A DNA stretch of 64,000 nucleotides from Erysipelotrichaceae bacterium 66202529 (GTDB lineage Bacteria > Bacillota_I > Bacilli_A > Erysipelotrichales > Erysipelotrichaceae): positions 2,232,001 through 2,296,000 of the forward strand of contig CP046174.1 of NCBI GenBank assembly GCA_017161075.1. Reading direction: 5' to 3'. Positions 26,546 to 34,839 of the stretch are shown piece after piece. The notes under the pieces are model-generated. The model saw only the letters and a program-made list of their open reading frames with translations. It did no database searches and had not been told where the DNA came from. A program made the position numbers and the translations under genes. Every line of letters starts with the position of its first letter. Positions within the stretch are counted from its first letter, which is position 1.

Positions 26546-28207
26546 ATGCTTACACAGATCTATGTGAAAAATTTCATTCTGATGGATGAGGTGCAGCTGG
26601 AGCTGCATGACAACATGTCGGCCTTCACCGGTGAAACCGGAGCCGGAAAGTCTCTGTTAATGGATGCGATCGGCATCCTAAAGGGAGATCGTGTCAACAG
26701 TGATATGATCAAGGAGGGCCAGAGTAAGGCGGTCATTGAAGGTGTTTTTGAAATTGCCAACGATCATATGGTATGGCCACAGCTGCAGGAGGCAGGCTTT
26801 GATACAGAGGATGGTCTTTTAATCGTCACCCGGGAGGTGACCCGGGAGGGAAGAAGCACAGCCCGGATCAATCAGCGGACGACGACGGTTTCATTTTTGA
26901 AGCAGGTGGTTTCCCAGCTGATCGACATTCATTCGCAGCATGATACACAATATCTGCGTAATGCCGCTTCCCACCAGATGCTGCTGGATCGCTTTGCACA
27001 GGATGAGGAGCTGTTACAAAGCACAAAGGCGAGCTGGCAGACCTACCGTTCCATAAAAAAGGAGCTAGAGGAGGCTCTGCATAATGACTATAATGAGGAT
27101 GATCTGGAATTTCTGACCTTTCAGCTGAATGAAATTGACGATGCACAGCTGCAAGAGGATGAACTCGAGGAGCTGGAACAGGAACAGAAGCAGATGATGG
27201 CATATGAAAAGCTGAGCAGTGCGGCATCCCAGGCTGTGGAGCTGCTGGATGGAGACAGTGTGGCTTCAATTTATGAATGCTATCGTCTTTTGCATCCATT
27301 GCAGGAGGATACCGTCTTTCCGGATGCGGCAGCACAGCTACTGGATCTGTATTATGCACTGGATGAACAATGCTCCCGTATCCGCACCCACCTGGAGGAG
27401 ATGGAATTTGATGAGGCGCATTTTCATGAAATTCAGGAGCGCATATTTCTGATTCACAAAATACAGCGCAAATACGGCGGCAGCTATGCAGCCGTCATGG
27501 AAAAGCGTGCGTTTCTGGAACAGAAAATTGACAGTATCCTGCACCGTCAGGATTTTATCACCAAGCAGGAGCAGCGACTGGCCAAGGCCCGCAAGCAATA
27601 TGAGGCAGACTGTACAAGGCTGCATGCCTTGCGGGTGAAGAAGGCGCAGGAGCTGGAAAAGCTCATCCTGATCCAGCTGAAGGATTTGCAGCTACCCAAT
27701 GCCCGCTTTCATGTAGAGCTGGAAGCCTTTGAGGGCAATGCGGCAGGTAATGATAAAATCACATTTCTGGTATCCATGAATGCCGGTGAACGTCTGCGTC
27801 CCTTGCAGGCAGCCGCAAGCGGAGGAGAGCTTTCCCGCTTCATGCTTGGCTTAAAAACGGTGTTTACAGGATTAACCGGCATTGATACGATTATCTTTGA
27901 TGAGATTGATACCGGTGTCAGCGGCAGTGTTGCCTTCGCTATTGGAAAGAAAATGCGGCAGCTGGCACAGCATACACAGGTATTCTGTGTAACCCATCTG
28001 GCAAGTGTAGCTGCCTGTGCAGCTCAGCACTATGTCGTTGAGAAGCATCAGGACAGGGAGCATACAACAACGACCATCCGTCTGCTTGATGAGCAGGAAC
28101 GTGTGGAAGAAATGGCAATTATCGCCGGCGGCAGTGTCAGTGATACCGCATTGCGCGCCTCTCAGGAGCTGTACGATAAGGCAAGACAGGAAACAGGTAA
28201 TAATTAA
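26546..28207 (+). CDS. recN: DNA repair protein RecN
   Basis: 553 aa SMC-like ATPase acting early at double-strand breaks. Walker A GETGAGKSLLMDAIG (about 31-45), long coiled coils (about 150-370), then signature AASGGELSRFMLGLKT and Walker B IIFDEIDTGVSG with the D/H loops after it. AAAGAGGTGAG before the ATG serves as ribosome site. It is the last gene of the nusB run before spoIVB, as in Bacillus. Confidence 0.96.
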   Translation: MLTQIYVKNFILMDEVQLELHDNMSAFTGETGAGKSLLMDAIGILKGDRVNSDMIKEGQSKAVIEGVFEIANDHMVWPQLQEAGFDTEDGLLIVTREVTREGRSTARINQRTTTVSFLKQVVSQLIDIHSQHDTQYLRNAASHQMLLDRFAQDEELLQSTKASWQTYRSIKKELEEALHNDYNEDDLEFLTFQLNEIDDAQLQEDELEELEQEQKQMMAYEKLSSAASQAVELLDGDSVASIYECYRLLHPLQEDTVFPDAAAQLLDLYYALDEQCSRIRTHLEEMEFDEAHFHEIQERIFLIHKIQRKYGGSYAAVMEKRAFLEQKIDSILHRQDFITKQEQRLAKARKQYEADCTRLHALRVKKAQELEKLILIQLKDLQLPNARFHVELEAFEGNAAGNDKITFLVSMNAGERLRPLQAAASGGELSRFMLGLKTVFTGLTGIDTIIFDEIDTGVSGSVAFAIGKKMRQLAQHTQVFCVTHLASVAACAAQHYVVEKHQDREHTTTTIRLLDEQERVEEMAIIAGGSVSDTALRASQELYDKARQETGNN

Positions 28208-28218
28208 CTGACATGAGT

Positions 28219-28251
28219 ATCTCCTGAAGTACCACACTAACTCCAGGAGGT
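28219..28251 (+). promoter_or_regulatory. Hairpin covering the spoIVB ribosome site
   Basis: ATCTCCTG (28219-28226) pairs with CAGGAGGT (28244-28251) over eight positions, one of them G-U, around a 17-nt loop. The 3' arm is the spoIVB Shine-Dalgarno sequence, so folding should hide it. Confidence 0.6.
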
Positions 28252-28258
28252 GAGCGTT

Positions 28259-29260
28259 TTGTACAAAAAAATAGTTGCTTTTTTATGCGCTGCAGCTCTT
28301 ATGCTGCCAACGTGTATATATGCCAGTGATGAATTGTATCTTGGCGGAGACAGCATCGGCATACAGCTGAATTACAATGGTGTCATGATCACCGGAACCT
28401 ATCCGTTTATCGTCGATAAAGAAACCTATGATCCTTCCGCTCAGATTCAGCCTGGGGATATTCTGGTAAGTGTGAATCAAGTGCCGATTTCCTCTATGGA
28501 TGAGTTGTATCAGCAGCTTTCCGCATACCAGAAGGAAGTCAATGAGATACCGGTGGAAATACAGCGGGGAGCTTCTAAACTTCCCATAACACTGAAAACA
28601 ACCTATGATGCCTCCACACGTTCGTTTAAAAGCGGCTTATATGTGAAGGATAAAATTGTCGGTGTCGGTACGCTGACCTATTATGATCCCTCAAACAACA
28701 CCTATGGTGCCCTGGGGCATGAAATCATGGACTCTGACCTGAAGCAGGTCGCTGAGGTGCCATCAGGCAGTCTGTATCCGGCTAATGTGGTCTCAATTAC
28801 AAAGGCACAGGATAACATTCCGGGGGAAAAGCATGCGGAGATTGACTTCAGCTCCTCCTTCGCCAATGTCCTCGCGAATACGAATATCGGTATTTACGGC
28901 CATTACGATCAGCTGCTGCGCAATGTGGAGGCTCTCCCCTGGGCGAAGCATGATGAAGTGCATACGGGTGATGCTGTGATGTATACCGTGCTGCAGGGTA
29001 AAACAGTAGAGGCATTTACGATTCATATTACGAAGGTGCATCGGCAGAATACAGCGGATGTAAAGGGAATTGAGTTTAAGATTGATGATGAAAAGCTGGC
29101 GTCTGCTTCCAATGGAATCGTACAGGGAATGAGTGGATCACCGATTGTACAGGATGGAAAAATCATCGGTGCTGTCACCCATGTCATCACTTCCCACCCT
29201 TCCAACGGGTATGGTGTCTTCATTGAATGGATGCTTCAGAAATCCAGAAATATAGCTTAA
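28259..29260 (+). CDS. spoIVB: SpoIVB peptidase
   Basis: 333 aa serine peptidase (family S55) that in Bacillus is secreted by the forespore and triggers pro-sigma-K processing. A hydrophobic N-terminus (3-20), a PDZ domain (about 50-115: IQPGDILVSVNQVPI) and the peptidase domain with His154 in ALGHEI and Ser in GMSGSPI (292/294) are seen. I chose TTG 28259, 8 nt after AGGAGG; the GTG at 28250 lies in that site. It is shorter than the 426-aa Bacillus protein. The weak TTG start and hidden ribosome site suggest low or controlled translation. Confidence 0.92.
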   Translation: MYKKIVAFLCAAALMLPTCIYASDELYLGGDSIGIQLNYNGVMITGTYPFIVDKETYDPSAQIQPGDILVSVNQVPISSMDELYQQLSAYQKEVNEIPVEIQRGASKLPITLKTTYDASTRSFKSGLYVKDKIVGVGTLTYYDPSNNTYGALGHEIMDSDLKQVAEVPSGSLYPANVVSITKAQDNIPGEKHAEIDFSSSFANVLANTNIGIYGHYDQLLRNVEALPWAKHDEVHTGDAVMYTVLQGKTVEAFTIHITKVHRQNTADVKGIEFKIDDEKLASASNGIVQGMSGSPIVQDGKIIGAVTHVITSHPSNGYGVFIEWMLQKSRNIA

Positions 29261-29306
29261 AATCCGCAAAAACCGACATATTTTGATAGGTTGTTATGCT
29301 TTGAAA

Positions 29307-29346
29307 CAAAAGGAACGGCGTTTTCGTCGCTCTTTTCATTTTTTAG
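29307..29346 (+). terminator. Possible terminator of spoIVB
   Basis: CGGCG / CGTCG pairs with loop TTTT and an outer AAAG / CTTT after an internal loop, followed by T-rich sequence. Stability looks modest. Confidence 0.4.
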
Positions 29347-29372
29347 AAATATTTGTGAAATTCTTTTCTTCA

Positions 29373-29379
29373 TTCGACA
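29373..29379 (+). promoter_or_regulatory. 0A box upstream of spo0A
   Basis: TTCGACA is an exact match to the Spo0A binding box (TGTCGAA on the other strand). It lies 31 bp before the TATAAT at 29410, a position compatible with autoregulation by Spo0A-phosphate. Confidence 0.6.
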
Positions 29380-29409
29380 TTTTCACCGAATTTCTGCATC
29401 CATTCTCCG

Positions 29410-29415
29410 TATAAT
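29410..29415 (+). promoter_or_regulatory. -10 element of spo0A
   Basis: TATAAT 27 bp before the spo0A start; no good -35 is visible at 17 bp, which fits a promoter needing an activator. Confidence 0.5.
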
Positions 29416-29442
29416 TGATATCAGTAAGGAGAGAGGAAACGT

Positions 29443-30276
29443 ATGAATAACAAAATAAATGTATATCTGGTGGATGACAGCATGGAAATGATCCATAGCA
29501 TGAAGGAAGCGCTCACAAAGAGTGATGGGTATCAGGTCATTGGAAGTGCCACCAATGGCGAGCAGTGTGTCAACGAGCTGCGCGGAAAGCATCTCGATGT
29601 GCTTGTGCTGGATCTGATTATGCCGAAGAAGGACGGCATCAGTGTCCTGCATGATTTAAAGAAGAATCATATTCAGGTGGATTACATCATATGTACAACA
29701 CCGTTTGTAAACGACCTCATTGTGGCAGGTGTACAGAATTACAGCATTGATTATATTCTGATGAAGCCCTTTGAAATCGAGCAGCTATGCGATAAGCTGA
29801 ATTTTATTGTCGGCTATACGCACAAGGAGCATTTATCCAGAAATATGGTCAAGGTTAATCTGGACGATGATGAGAAGGAGCGCCTGCAGAAGCTGGAGCT
29901 GGAAAGTGAAATCACCGAGCTGCTGCATGAAATTGGTATCCCTGCACACATTAAGGGGTATATGTATCTGCGAACAGCCATTCTGGAAACCTATCTGAAC
30001 GTGGATTTTCTGGGTCAGATCACCAAGGTGCTGTATCCGGAAATTGCCAAGAAATATGCGACCACGGCATCCCGTGTGGAAAGAGCCATTCGACACGCAA
30101 TCGAGGTTGCATGGAACAGAGGCAATATTGATGCGATTGATGATATCTTCGGCTATACGATATCCGCCAGCAAGGCGAAGCCGACCAATTCTGAGTTTAT
30201 TGCCATGATTTCTGATAAGCTGCGCCTGGAGCACCGACTGCGCAACAAAAACAATGTGATCAAAACATTCCGCTAG
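29443..30276 (+). CDS. spo0A: Sporulation response regulator Spo0A
   Basis: 277 aa, master regulator of entry into sporulation. The receiver domain has the acidic pair Asp11-Asp12, the phosphorylated Asp57 ([13 protein letters not shown]) and Lys in MKPF. The C-terminal DNA-binding domain (about 140-265) shows [18 protein letters not shown] and the recognition part [16 protein letters not shown], which is strongly conserved. AAGGAGAGAGG precedes the ATG. Position directly after spoIVB is the same as in Bacillus and Clostridium. A 0A box lies upstream. Confidence 0.97.
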   Translation: MNNKINVYLVDDSMEMIHSMKEALTKSDGYQVIGSATNGEQCVNELRGKHLDVLVLDLIMPKKDGISVLHDLKKNHIQVDYIICTTPFVNDLIVAGVQNYSIDYILMKPFEIEQLCDKLNFIVGYTHKEHLSRNMVKVNLDDDEKERLQKLELESEITELLHEIGIPAHIKGYMYLRTAILETYLNVDFLGQITKVLYPEIAKKYATTASRVERAIRHAIEVAWNRGNIDAIDDIFGYTISASKAKPTNSEFIAMISDKLRLEHRLRNKNNVIKTFR

Positions 30277-30290
30277 CTTTTCCGGTAAAA

Positions 30291-30311
30291 ATCCAGTATA
30301 CTATACTGGAT
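30291..30311 (+). promoter_or_regulatory. 21-bp perfect palindrome at the dinB promoter
   Basis: ATCCAGTATA and its exact complement TATACTGGAT flank a single C. Two TATACT -10-like hexamers (30297-30302 and 30302-30307) lie inside it, 20-30 bp before the dinB start. It looks like a repressor operator. It does not match the GAAC-N4-GTTC LexA box of Bacillus. It has no T-tract, so it is not a terminator for spo0A. Confidence 0.65.
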
Positions 30312-30327
30312 GATAAGGGAGTAGTGT

Positions 30328-31509
30328 ATGGCAGGAAGAGTTATTTTACATATTGATCTGAATTCCTACTTTGCAAGTGCGGAGGTTCTGAAAAACTCTG
30401 CACTGGAAGGGCAGCCGGTCGTTGTGGCAGGGCTGCACCGGCGAAGTGTGGTATCGACAGCAAGCTATGAGGCCCGCAAATATGGGGTGCATAGTGCTAT
30501 GCCATTGCATATGGCGATGGAAAAATGTCCAAATCTTGTAGTAGTACAGGGCGATTACGGCTGGTATGAGGAATTGAGTAATCGTTTTTTTAAATACCTG
30601 CGCAGGTTTTCCAATCTGATTGAGCCTGCCAGCATTGATGAATGCTATATGGATGTGACCGATGTCATTAAAGATTACAAGCGACCGCTCGATTTAGCCT
30701 GGCAGATTCAAAAAAGCGTCTTGCATGATTTGAAGCTTCCCTGCAGTATAGGTGTAGCGCCGAATAAATTTCTTGCCAAAATGGCAAGTGACATGCGCAA
30801 GCCGATGGGGATCACGATTCTGCGGAAGCAGGAGGTTCCCAAAAAGCTGTGGCCGCTGCCAATCCATGATATGTGGGGGATTGGGAAAAAGACGGTACCC
30901 TTACTGATACAAAACGGCATTACCACCATCGGCGATCTGGCAGATCCTGACAATGAATCAAAAATCATGACATTACTGGGGAAGCATGCATATACATATA
31001 TTCAGCATGCTCGTGGAAACGGCTCTGCCCAGCTTTCCTTTAATACGAGTGTACAGTCCATCTCACAGTCAACGACTCTGGATAGGGATATCACCGATTA
31101 CGACGAGGTCAAAACTGTACTGAAACGGCTTGCCGCTGCATTGAGCAGACGGGCAAAGGAGGATCATATCAAGGGCTCTCTGATTTCGCTCAGTATCCGG
31201 TATTTCGATTTTTCCAATGCAGTGCGCTCTGTCAATATTCACAACTATACGGATGATGCCAATGTTCTGCTGGAGCATGCCTTACTGCTGTTTGACCGTA
31301 ATTACAGCGGCAGGGAAATCCGTCATTTGGGTATCGGACTTGGTTCTCTATATTCCGCAGAAAACACCATTGATCAAATCGATCTGTTTCAGCATGAGGT
31401 CAAACCGACCAATACTGTCGAGGATGTGTTAAAGGAGCTGAATGCACAGATTCCCGGAGCGCATCTGATGCGGGCAAGTGATATACAAAAAGCAAAAAAC
31501 AGGGAGTGA
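30328..31509 (+). CDS. dinB: DNA polymerase IV (Y family)
   Basis: 393 aa translesion polymerase. ILHIDLNSYFASAEV (first metal-binding Asp), SYEARKYGVHSAMP, PASIDECYMDVTD (catalytic Asp-Glu), GVAPNKFLAKMAS and GIGKKTVPLL (helix-hairpin-helix) follow in family order. The C-terminal 40 residues carry a sequence (IDLF) resembling a beta-clamp binding peptide in QIDLFQ. It sits between spo0A and spoIIM with its own palindromic control region and a terminator after it. Damage control is inferred only. Confidence 0.95.
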   Translation: MAGRVILHIDLNSYFASAEVLKNSALEGQPVVVAGLHRRSVVSTASYEARKYGVHSAMPLHMAMEKCPNLVVVQGDYGWYEELSNRFFKYLRRFSNLIEPASIDECYMDVTDVIKDYKRPLDLAWQIQKSVLHDLKLPCSIGVAPNKFLAKMASDMRKPMGITILRKQEVPKKLWPLPIHDMWGIGKKTVPLLIQNGITTIGDLADPDNESKIMTLLGKHAYTYIQHARGNGSAQLSFNTSVQSISQSTTLDRDITDYDEVKTVLKRLAAALSRRAKEDHIKGSLISLSIRYFDFSNAVRSVNIHNYTDDANVLLEHALLLFDRNYSGREIRHLGIGLGSLYSAENTIDQIDLFQHEVKPTNTVEDVLKELNAQIPGAHLMRASDIQKAKNRE

Positions 31510-31565
31510 TTCCGACGTATATTTACAAAGGATATCGGATATCACGCGGTATTTGTCGATGTGTT

Positions 31566-31590
31566 GGCAGCAAGTCTGCCTTCTTTTTTT
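31566..31590 (+). terminator. Terminator of dinB
   Basis: GGCAG-CAAGT-CTGCC followed by TTC and seven T residues. Confidence 0.85.
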
Positions 31591-31617
31591 CATATAGTGA
31601 AGTGAGGTGACTATATG
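31591..31617 (+). promoter_or_regulatory. Hairpin spanning the spoIIM ribosome site and start codon
   Basis: CATATAGT (31591-31598) and ACTATATG (31610-31617) are perfect complements; the start codon ATG is the end of the 3' arm and the GAGGTG ribosome site is in the 11-nt loop. Confidence 0.65.
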
Positions 31618-32238
31618 AAAAGTAAAATACCCGTAAGAAAGAAGCAGGTCTATCACGGATTTCTAAAAAAATATCATAATGTATATCTGTTTATTGCTAT
31701 TCTTGTCGGCTGCGGCATTCTGATGGGCATCATCGTTTCCAATTATATTGATGTATCGGATATCAAAAGTCTATCCAGCTATCTGACGACCATTGATTCC
31801 AGTGTGAATAAATATGATTACTTTGTATCTCAGTTTTTCAGCGGTATCGTTTTTATCCTGTTCGTCTTTCTGCTGGGAACCTCGCTCATCGGTATACCTG
31901 TGATCAGCTTTATCGCCTTTACAAAGGGGATGCAGATCGGCTTCTCCTGTGCCCTGTTTGTTTATACGTATCATTTGAAGGGGATTGCGGGTATCATCAT
32001 GACACTGCTTCCGCAGGTGGCGATGGATTTGATTGCGACCTTTCTGATCTCTGCCAGTGCTATTCAGCTTTCCATGTATATTATCTATTCCACGACCAAT
32101 CGGGAACGTCTGAACTTCAAGCAGCTGGGAAACAATGTCCTGAATGATATCTTTATCTGCTTTCTGATTATTCTTGTGGGCAGCTATCTCAAATCCACGC
32201 TTGTCATTGAATTTATAAAACTGTTTAATTTAATGTAA
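31615..32238 (+). CDS. spoIIM: Stage II sporulation protein M
   Basis: 207 aa membrane protein with about five hydrophobic segments (22-45, 70-95, 100-120, 130-160, 175-200). In Bacillus SpoIIM works with SpoIID and SpoIIP to degrade septal peptidoglycan and move the engulfing membrane, and is controlled by sigma-E. The first segment GILMGIIVSNYID and central GIPVISFIAFTKGMQIGF fit the family. Like Bacillus, it is close to xerD. A start-codon hairpin lies at the 5' end; no sigma-E promoter was convincing. Confidence 0.88.
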   Translation: MKSKIPVRKKQVYHGFLKKYHNVYLFIAILVGCGILMGIIVSNYIDVSDIKSLSSYLTTIDSSVNKYDYFVSQFFSGIVFILFVFLLGTSLIGIPVISFIAFTKGMQIGFSCALFVYTYHLKGIAGIIMTLLPQVAMDLIATFLISASAIQLSMYIIYSTTNRERLNFKQLGNNVLNDIFICFLIILVGSYLKSTLVIEFIKLFNLM

Positions 32239-32274
32239 ACTTCCGCTATAATAATAGGGTCAGGGAGGTAGCGT

Positions 32275-32937
32275 ATGGAAGAATATACCTATGATTATAT
32301 CAACGGGACAGATATCTACTTGTATCAGCACAAGAAGATGTTTCGTATCAATACCGATACTGCACTGCTGGCGCAGTTTATGACCGTAAAAAAAGGGGAG
32401 CGCGTACTGGATATCGGTACGAATAACGGGGCATTGCTGCTGGCGGCACAGCGCTATGAACCAAAGCATATGTATGGGGTCGATATTCAAAAGGAAGCGA
32501 TTCAGGTCGCAGACATGAATATGCGCCATCACAATATAACAAATGTAACACTGTTTGCAGCTTCCATCCATGATGCACAGCTGGAAAAGATGGATGTTAT
32601 CGTCTGTAATCCACCATATTTTAAGGTTCATGAAACCTCCAACCTCAATGAATCGCAAAGTCTGCAGATGGCCCGCCATGAACGGTTTCTGACACTGGAT
32701 ACGCTGTGTCGCAGGGTGCAGGAGCTGCTGGATGAAAAGGGACGCTTTTACATGGTACACCGGGCTTCCAGAATAGCAGAAATTGCCTATACTTTGAAGC
32801 AGTACCGTCTGGAAATCCGCACGCTGCAGTTTGTCTACGACGTGAATAAGGAGGAAGCGGTCAGCGTATTGGTGGAGGCGGTGAAGGATGGGAAGGTCAA
32901 CGCCCATGTGCTTCTGCCGCAGATGATCAAACGATGA
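32275..32937 (+). CDS. tRNA1(Val) adenine-37 N6-methyltransferase-like
   Basis: 220 aa class I methyltransferase. The SAM motif reads VLDIGTNNGALLL (about 43-55) and the amino-methyltransferase motif is NPPYF (about 112-116); INTDTALLAQF near the start is shared with TrmN6/YfiC-type enzymes. Target is inferred from family. GGGAGG precedes the ATG and TATAAT lies about 25 bp upstream of it. Its stop overlaps xerD (ATGA). Confidence 0.85.
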   Translation: MEEYTYDYINGTDIYLYQHKKMFRINTDTALLAQFMTVKKGERVLDIGTNNGALLLAAQRYEPKHMYGVDIQKEAIQVADMNMRHHNITNVTLFAASIHDAQLEKMDVIVCNPPYFKVHETSNLNESQSLQMARHERFLTLDTLCRRVQELLDEKGRFYMVHRASRIAEIAYTLKQYRLEIRTLQFVYDVNKEEAVSVLVEAVKDGKVNAHVLLPQMIKR

Positions 32938-33860
32938 ATATCCATGAGGCACTGCAGGATTATCTGCATTACATACAGGCAGTTGATCAAAAGGCGCTGG
33001 CAACCATTCACTCCTATCAGCAGGATCTGCAGGAATATGAGGCCTGGCTCATTGGCAAGCATAAGCAGGTGATGGAGGATATTCTGCCGCAGGATATTCA
33101 AAGCTTTTTATCCGAGCTGGAGGAAGGTCAAAAGGGGGAGGACGGACGTAAGCGCAGCAGCGTAAATCATATGCTGACAAGCATTCATATGTTTCACCGC
33201 TATATTTCCATGCAGCATCCCACTATTCTCGATCCTTCCATCCATCTGCGCGGGGGAAAGAAGGAACAGCAGCTTCCGCTGTATTTTAACCCGCACGATA
33301 TCGAGAGGCTGCTGGACAGCTTTGGTGAGGATGAGCGCAGCTTGTATCAGAAGGCGATTTTAGAGCTGTTGTACGGCTGCGGACTGCGGGTCAGCGAGGT
33401 ATGTGAGCTTCGTCTAAATCAGGTTCACCTGGAGCAGGGTTATCTGCGTGTGATTGGAAAAGGGGATAAGGAGCGCATGGTGCCGATGCATAAGCGCTGT
33501 GTTCTTGCCTTACGGGTCTATGTAACACAAATCCGTCCCGGATGGGAGAAACGCAAGTCTACCCGCGTATTTATAAACAGCAGAGGAAATGTATTGACCC
33601 GTCAATACGTACATACATTGATCAAGCAGCGCCTGCACATGCTGAATCTGGATGAGCGGCTTTCTGCACACAGCTTCCGGCACAGCTTCGCGACACACCT
33701 TTTAGATGGCGGTGCAGATCTGCGTGTTGTACAGGAACTGCTGGGACATCGTGATATTGCGACCACCCAGATTTATACCCATGTACAAAACCGCCGGTTA
33801 AAGGAAGCCATTGAGAGCTATCACCCGCGGTCGGATAAAAAAGAAAAACAAAAAGGATGA
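32934..33860 (+). CDS. xerD: Tyrosine recombinase XerD
   Basis: 308 aa. The N-terminal SAM-like DNA-binding domain (1-95) precedes the catalytic domain with Arg in GCGLRVSEV, Lys in GKGDKER, HSFRHSFATHLLDGG (His-x-x-Arg), LLGHRDIATTQIYTHV (His and nucleophile Tyr). XerC/D resolve chromosome dimers at dif. Length and a position near spoIIM fit XerD rather than a phage integrase; there are no other phage genes around. It overlaps the methyltransferase gene by 4 nt. Confidence 0.9.
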   Translation: MNIHEALQDYLHYIQAVDQKALATIHSYQQDLQEYEAWLIGKHKQVMEDILPQDIQSFLSELEEGQKGEDGRKRSSVNHMLTSIHMFHRYISMQHPTILDPSIHLRGGKKEQQLPLYFNPHDIERLLDSFGEDERSLYQKAILELLYGCGLRVSEVCELRLNQVHLEQGYLRVIGKGDKERMVPMHKRCVLALRVYVTQIRPGWEKRKSTRVFINSRGNVLTRQYVHTLIKQRLHMLNLDERLSAHSFRHSFATHLLDGGADLRVVQELLGHRDIATTQIYTHVQNRRLKEAIESYHPRSDKKEKQKG

Positions 33861-33938
33861 GGCGAAAGCATTGGAAAACAACACAAAAAGTTGTAAAATA
33901 AGATAGGTTATATTGTAAAGGATAAGGAGACTGTTACT

Positions 33939-34775
33939 ATGAGCAATTGTAATTCATGCCCCAGCAAGGGAACCTGTGGTAAGCAGGCGGATAGCTGTGG
34001 TATCCAGAATAATGAACGCAATAAAATCCGTCATGTCATCGGTGTGATGAGCGGCAAGGGCGGTGTTGGAAAATCCAGTATGAGCGTACTGATGGCAAAG
34101 GAAATGGCCAGAAGAGGATATAAGGTCGGTATCATGGATGCCGATATCACCGGGCCAAGCATTCCCCGTCTGATGGGACTTGAGCATGCACAGGCATTCG
34201 GTACCAACGATGCCATTGAGCCGGTTGTCGATAAGGACGGTATTAAGGTCATGTCTTTAAACTTCTTAATGGAGGATGAAAACCAGCCGGTTGTCTGGCG
34301 CGGGCCAATCGTGGCAAATGCTGTCAAGCAGTTTTGGACGGATGTGGTCTGGGAAGAGCTGGATTATCTGTTTATTGACATGCCGCCGGGAACAGGAGAT
34401 GTCGCACTGACCGTATTGCAGAGTCTGCCTGTCAGCGGAGTCATTATGGTATCTACACCGCAGCCGATGGTATCTATGATTGTTTCTAAGGCGATCAATA
34501 TGTGCAAGCAGGTCAAGATACCGGTACTTGGTATCATTGAAAACATGAGCTATGTTGAATGTCCGGACTGCGGAAAACGGATAGAAATTTTCCAGCACCG
34601 CAATGTCGAGGAATTTGTAAAGGAAAACGAAGTGCCGTTATGGGCAGAGCTTCCGATGATGGACAGCATTTCCAGAATTTACAAGGATGATGACTTTGAC
34701 ACGGCAACAGCAGAGAAAATGTATTCCTGGATCAAGCCGGCTGCCGATAAGCTGATGGAAACGATGGAAAAATAA
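33939..34775 (+). CDS. mrp: Mrp/ApbC-type P-loop Fe-S carrier ATPase
   Basis: 278 aa. The deviant Walker A is SGKGGVGKSS (about 37-46), followed by MDADITGPSIPRLMG and DMPPGTGD. A central CPDC pair lies in YVECPDCGKR (about 206-212). A Cys-rich head (Cys4, Cys7, Cys13, Cys20) resembles the N-terminal cluster site of eukaryotic Nbp35 more than of short bacterial Mrp proteins. It is thought to carry or assemble Fe-S clusters. AAGGAG is 10 nt before the ATG; a strong terminator follows. Confidence 0.9.
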   Translation: MSNCNSCPSKGTCGKQADSCGIQNNERNKIRHVIGVMSGKGGVGKSSMSVLMAKEMARRGYKVGIMDADITGPSIPRLMGLEHAQAFGTNDAIEPVVDKDGIKVMSLNFLMEDENQPVVWRGPIVANAVKQFWTDVVWEELDYLFIDMPPGTGDVALTVLQSLPVSGVIMVSTPQPMVSMIVSKAINMCKQVKIPVLGIIENMSYVECPDCGKRIEIFQHRNVEEFVKENEVPLWAELPMMDSISRIYKDDDFDTATAEKMYSWIKPAADKLMETMEK

Positions 34776-34790
34776 AAAGCTTATACAACA

Positions 34791-34839
34791 GGGAAGTCCT
34801 GATATGCTGTACACCAGCATATGTCAGCTTCCTTTTTTT
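34791..34839 (+). terminator. Terminator of mrp
   Basis: Long stem: GGAAG..CTGATATGCTG pairs with CAGCATATGTCAG..CTTCC, followed by seven T residues. Confidence 0.9.

Noticed and set aside
32260..33003. 247-codon open frame on the minus strand
   Set aside because: Antisense to the tRNA methyltransferase gene and the start of xerD.
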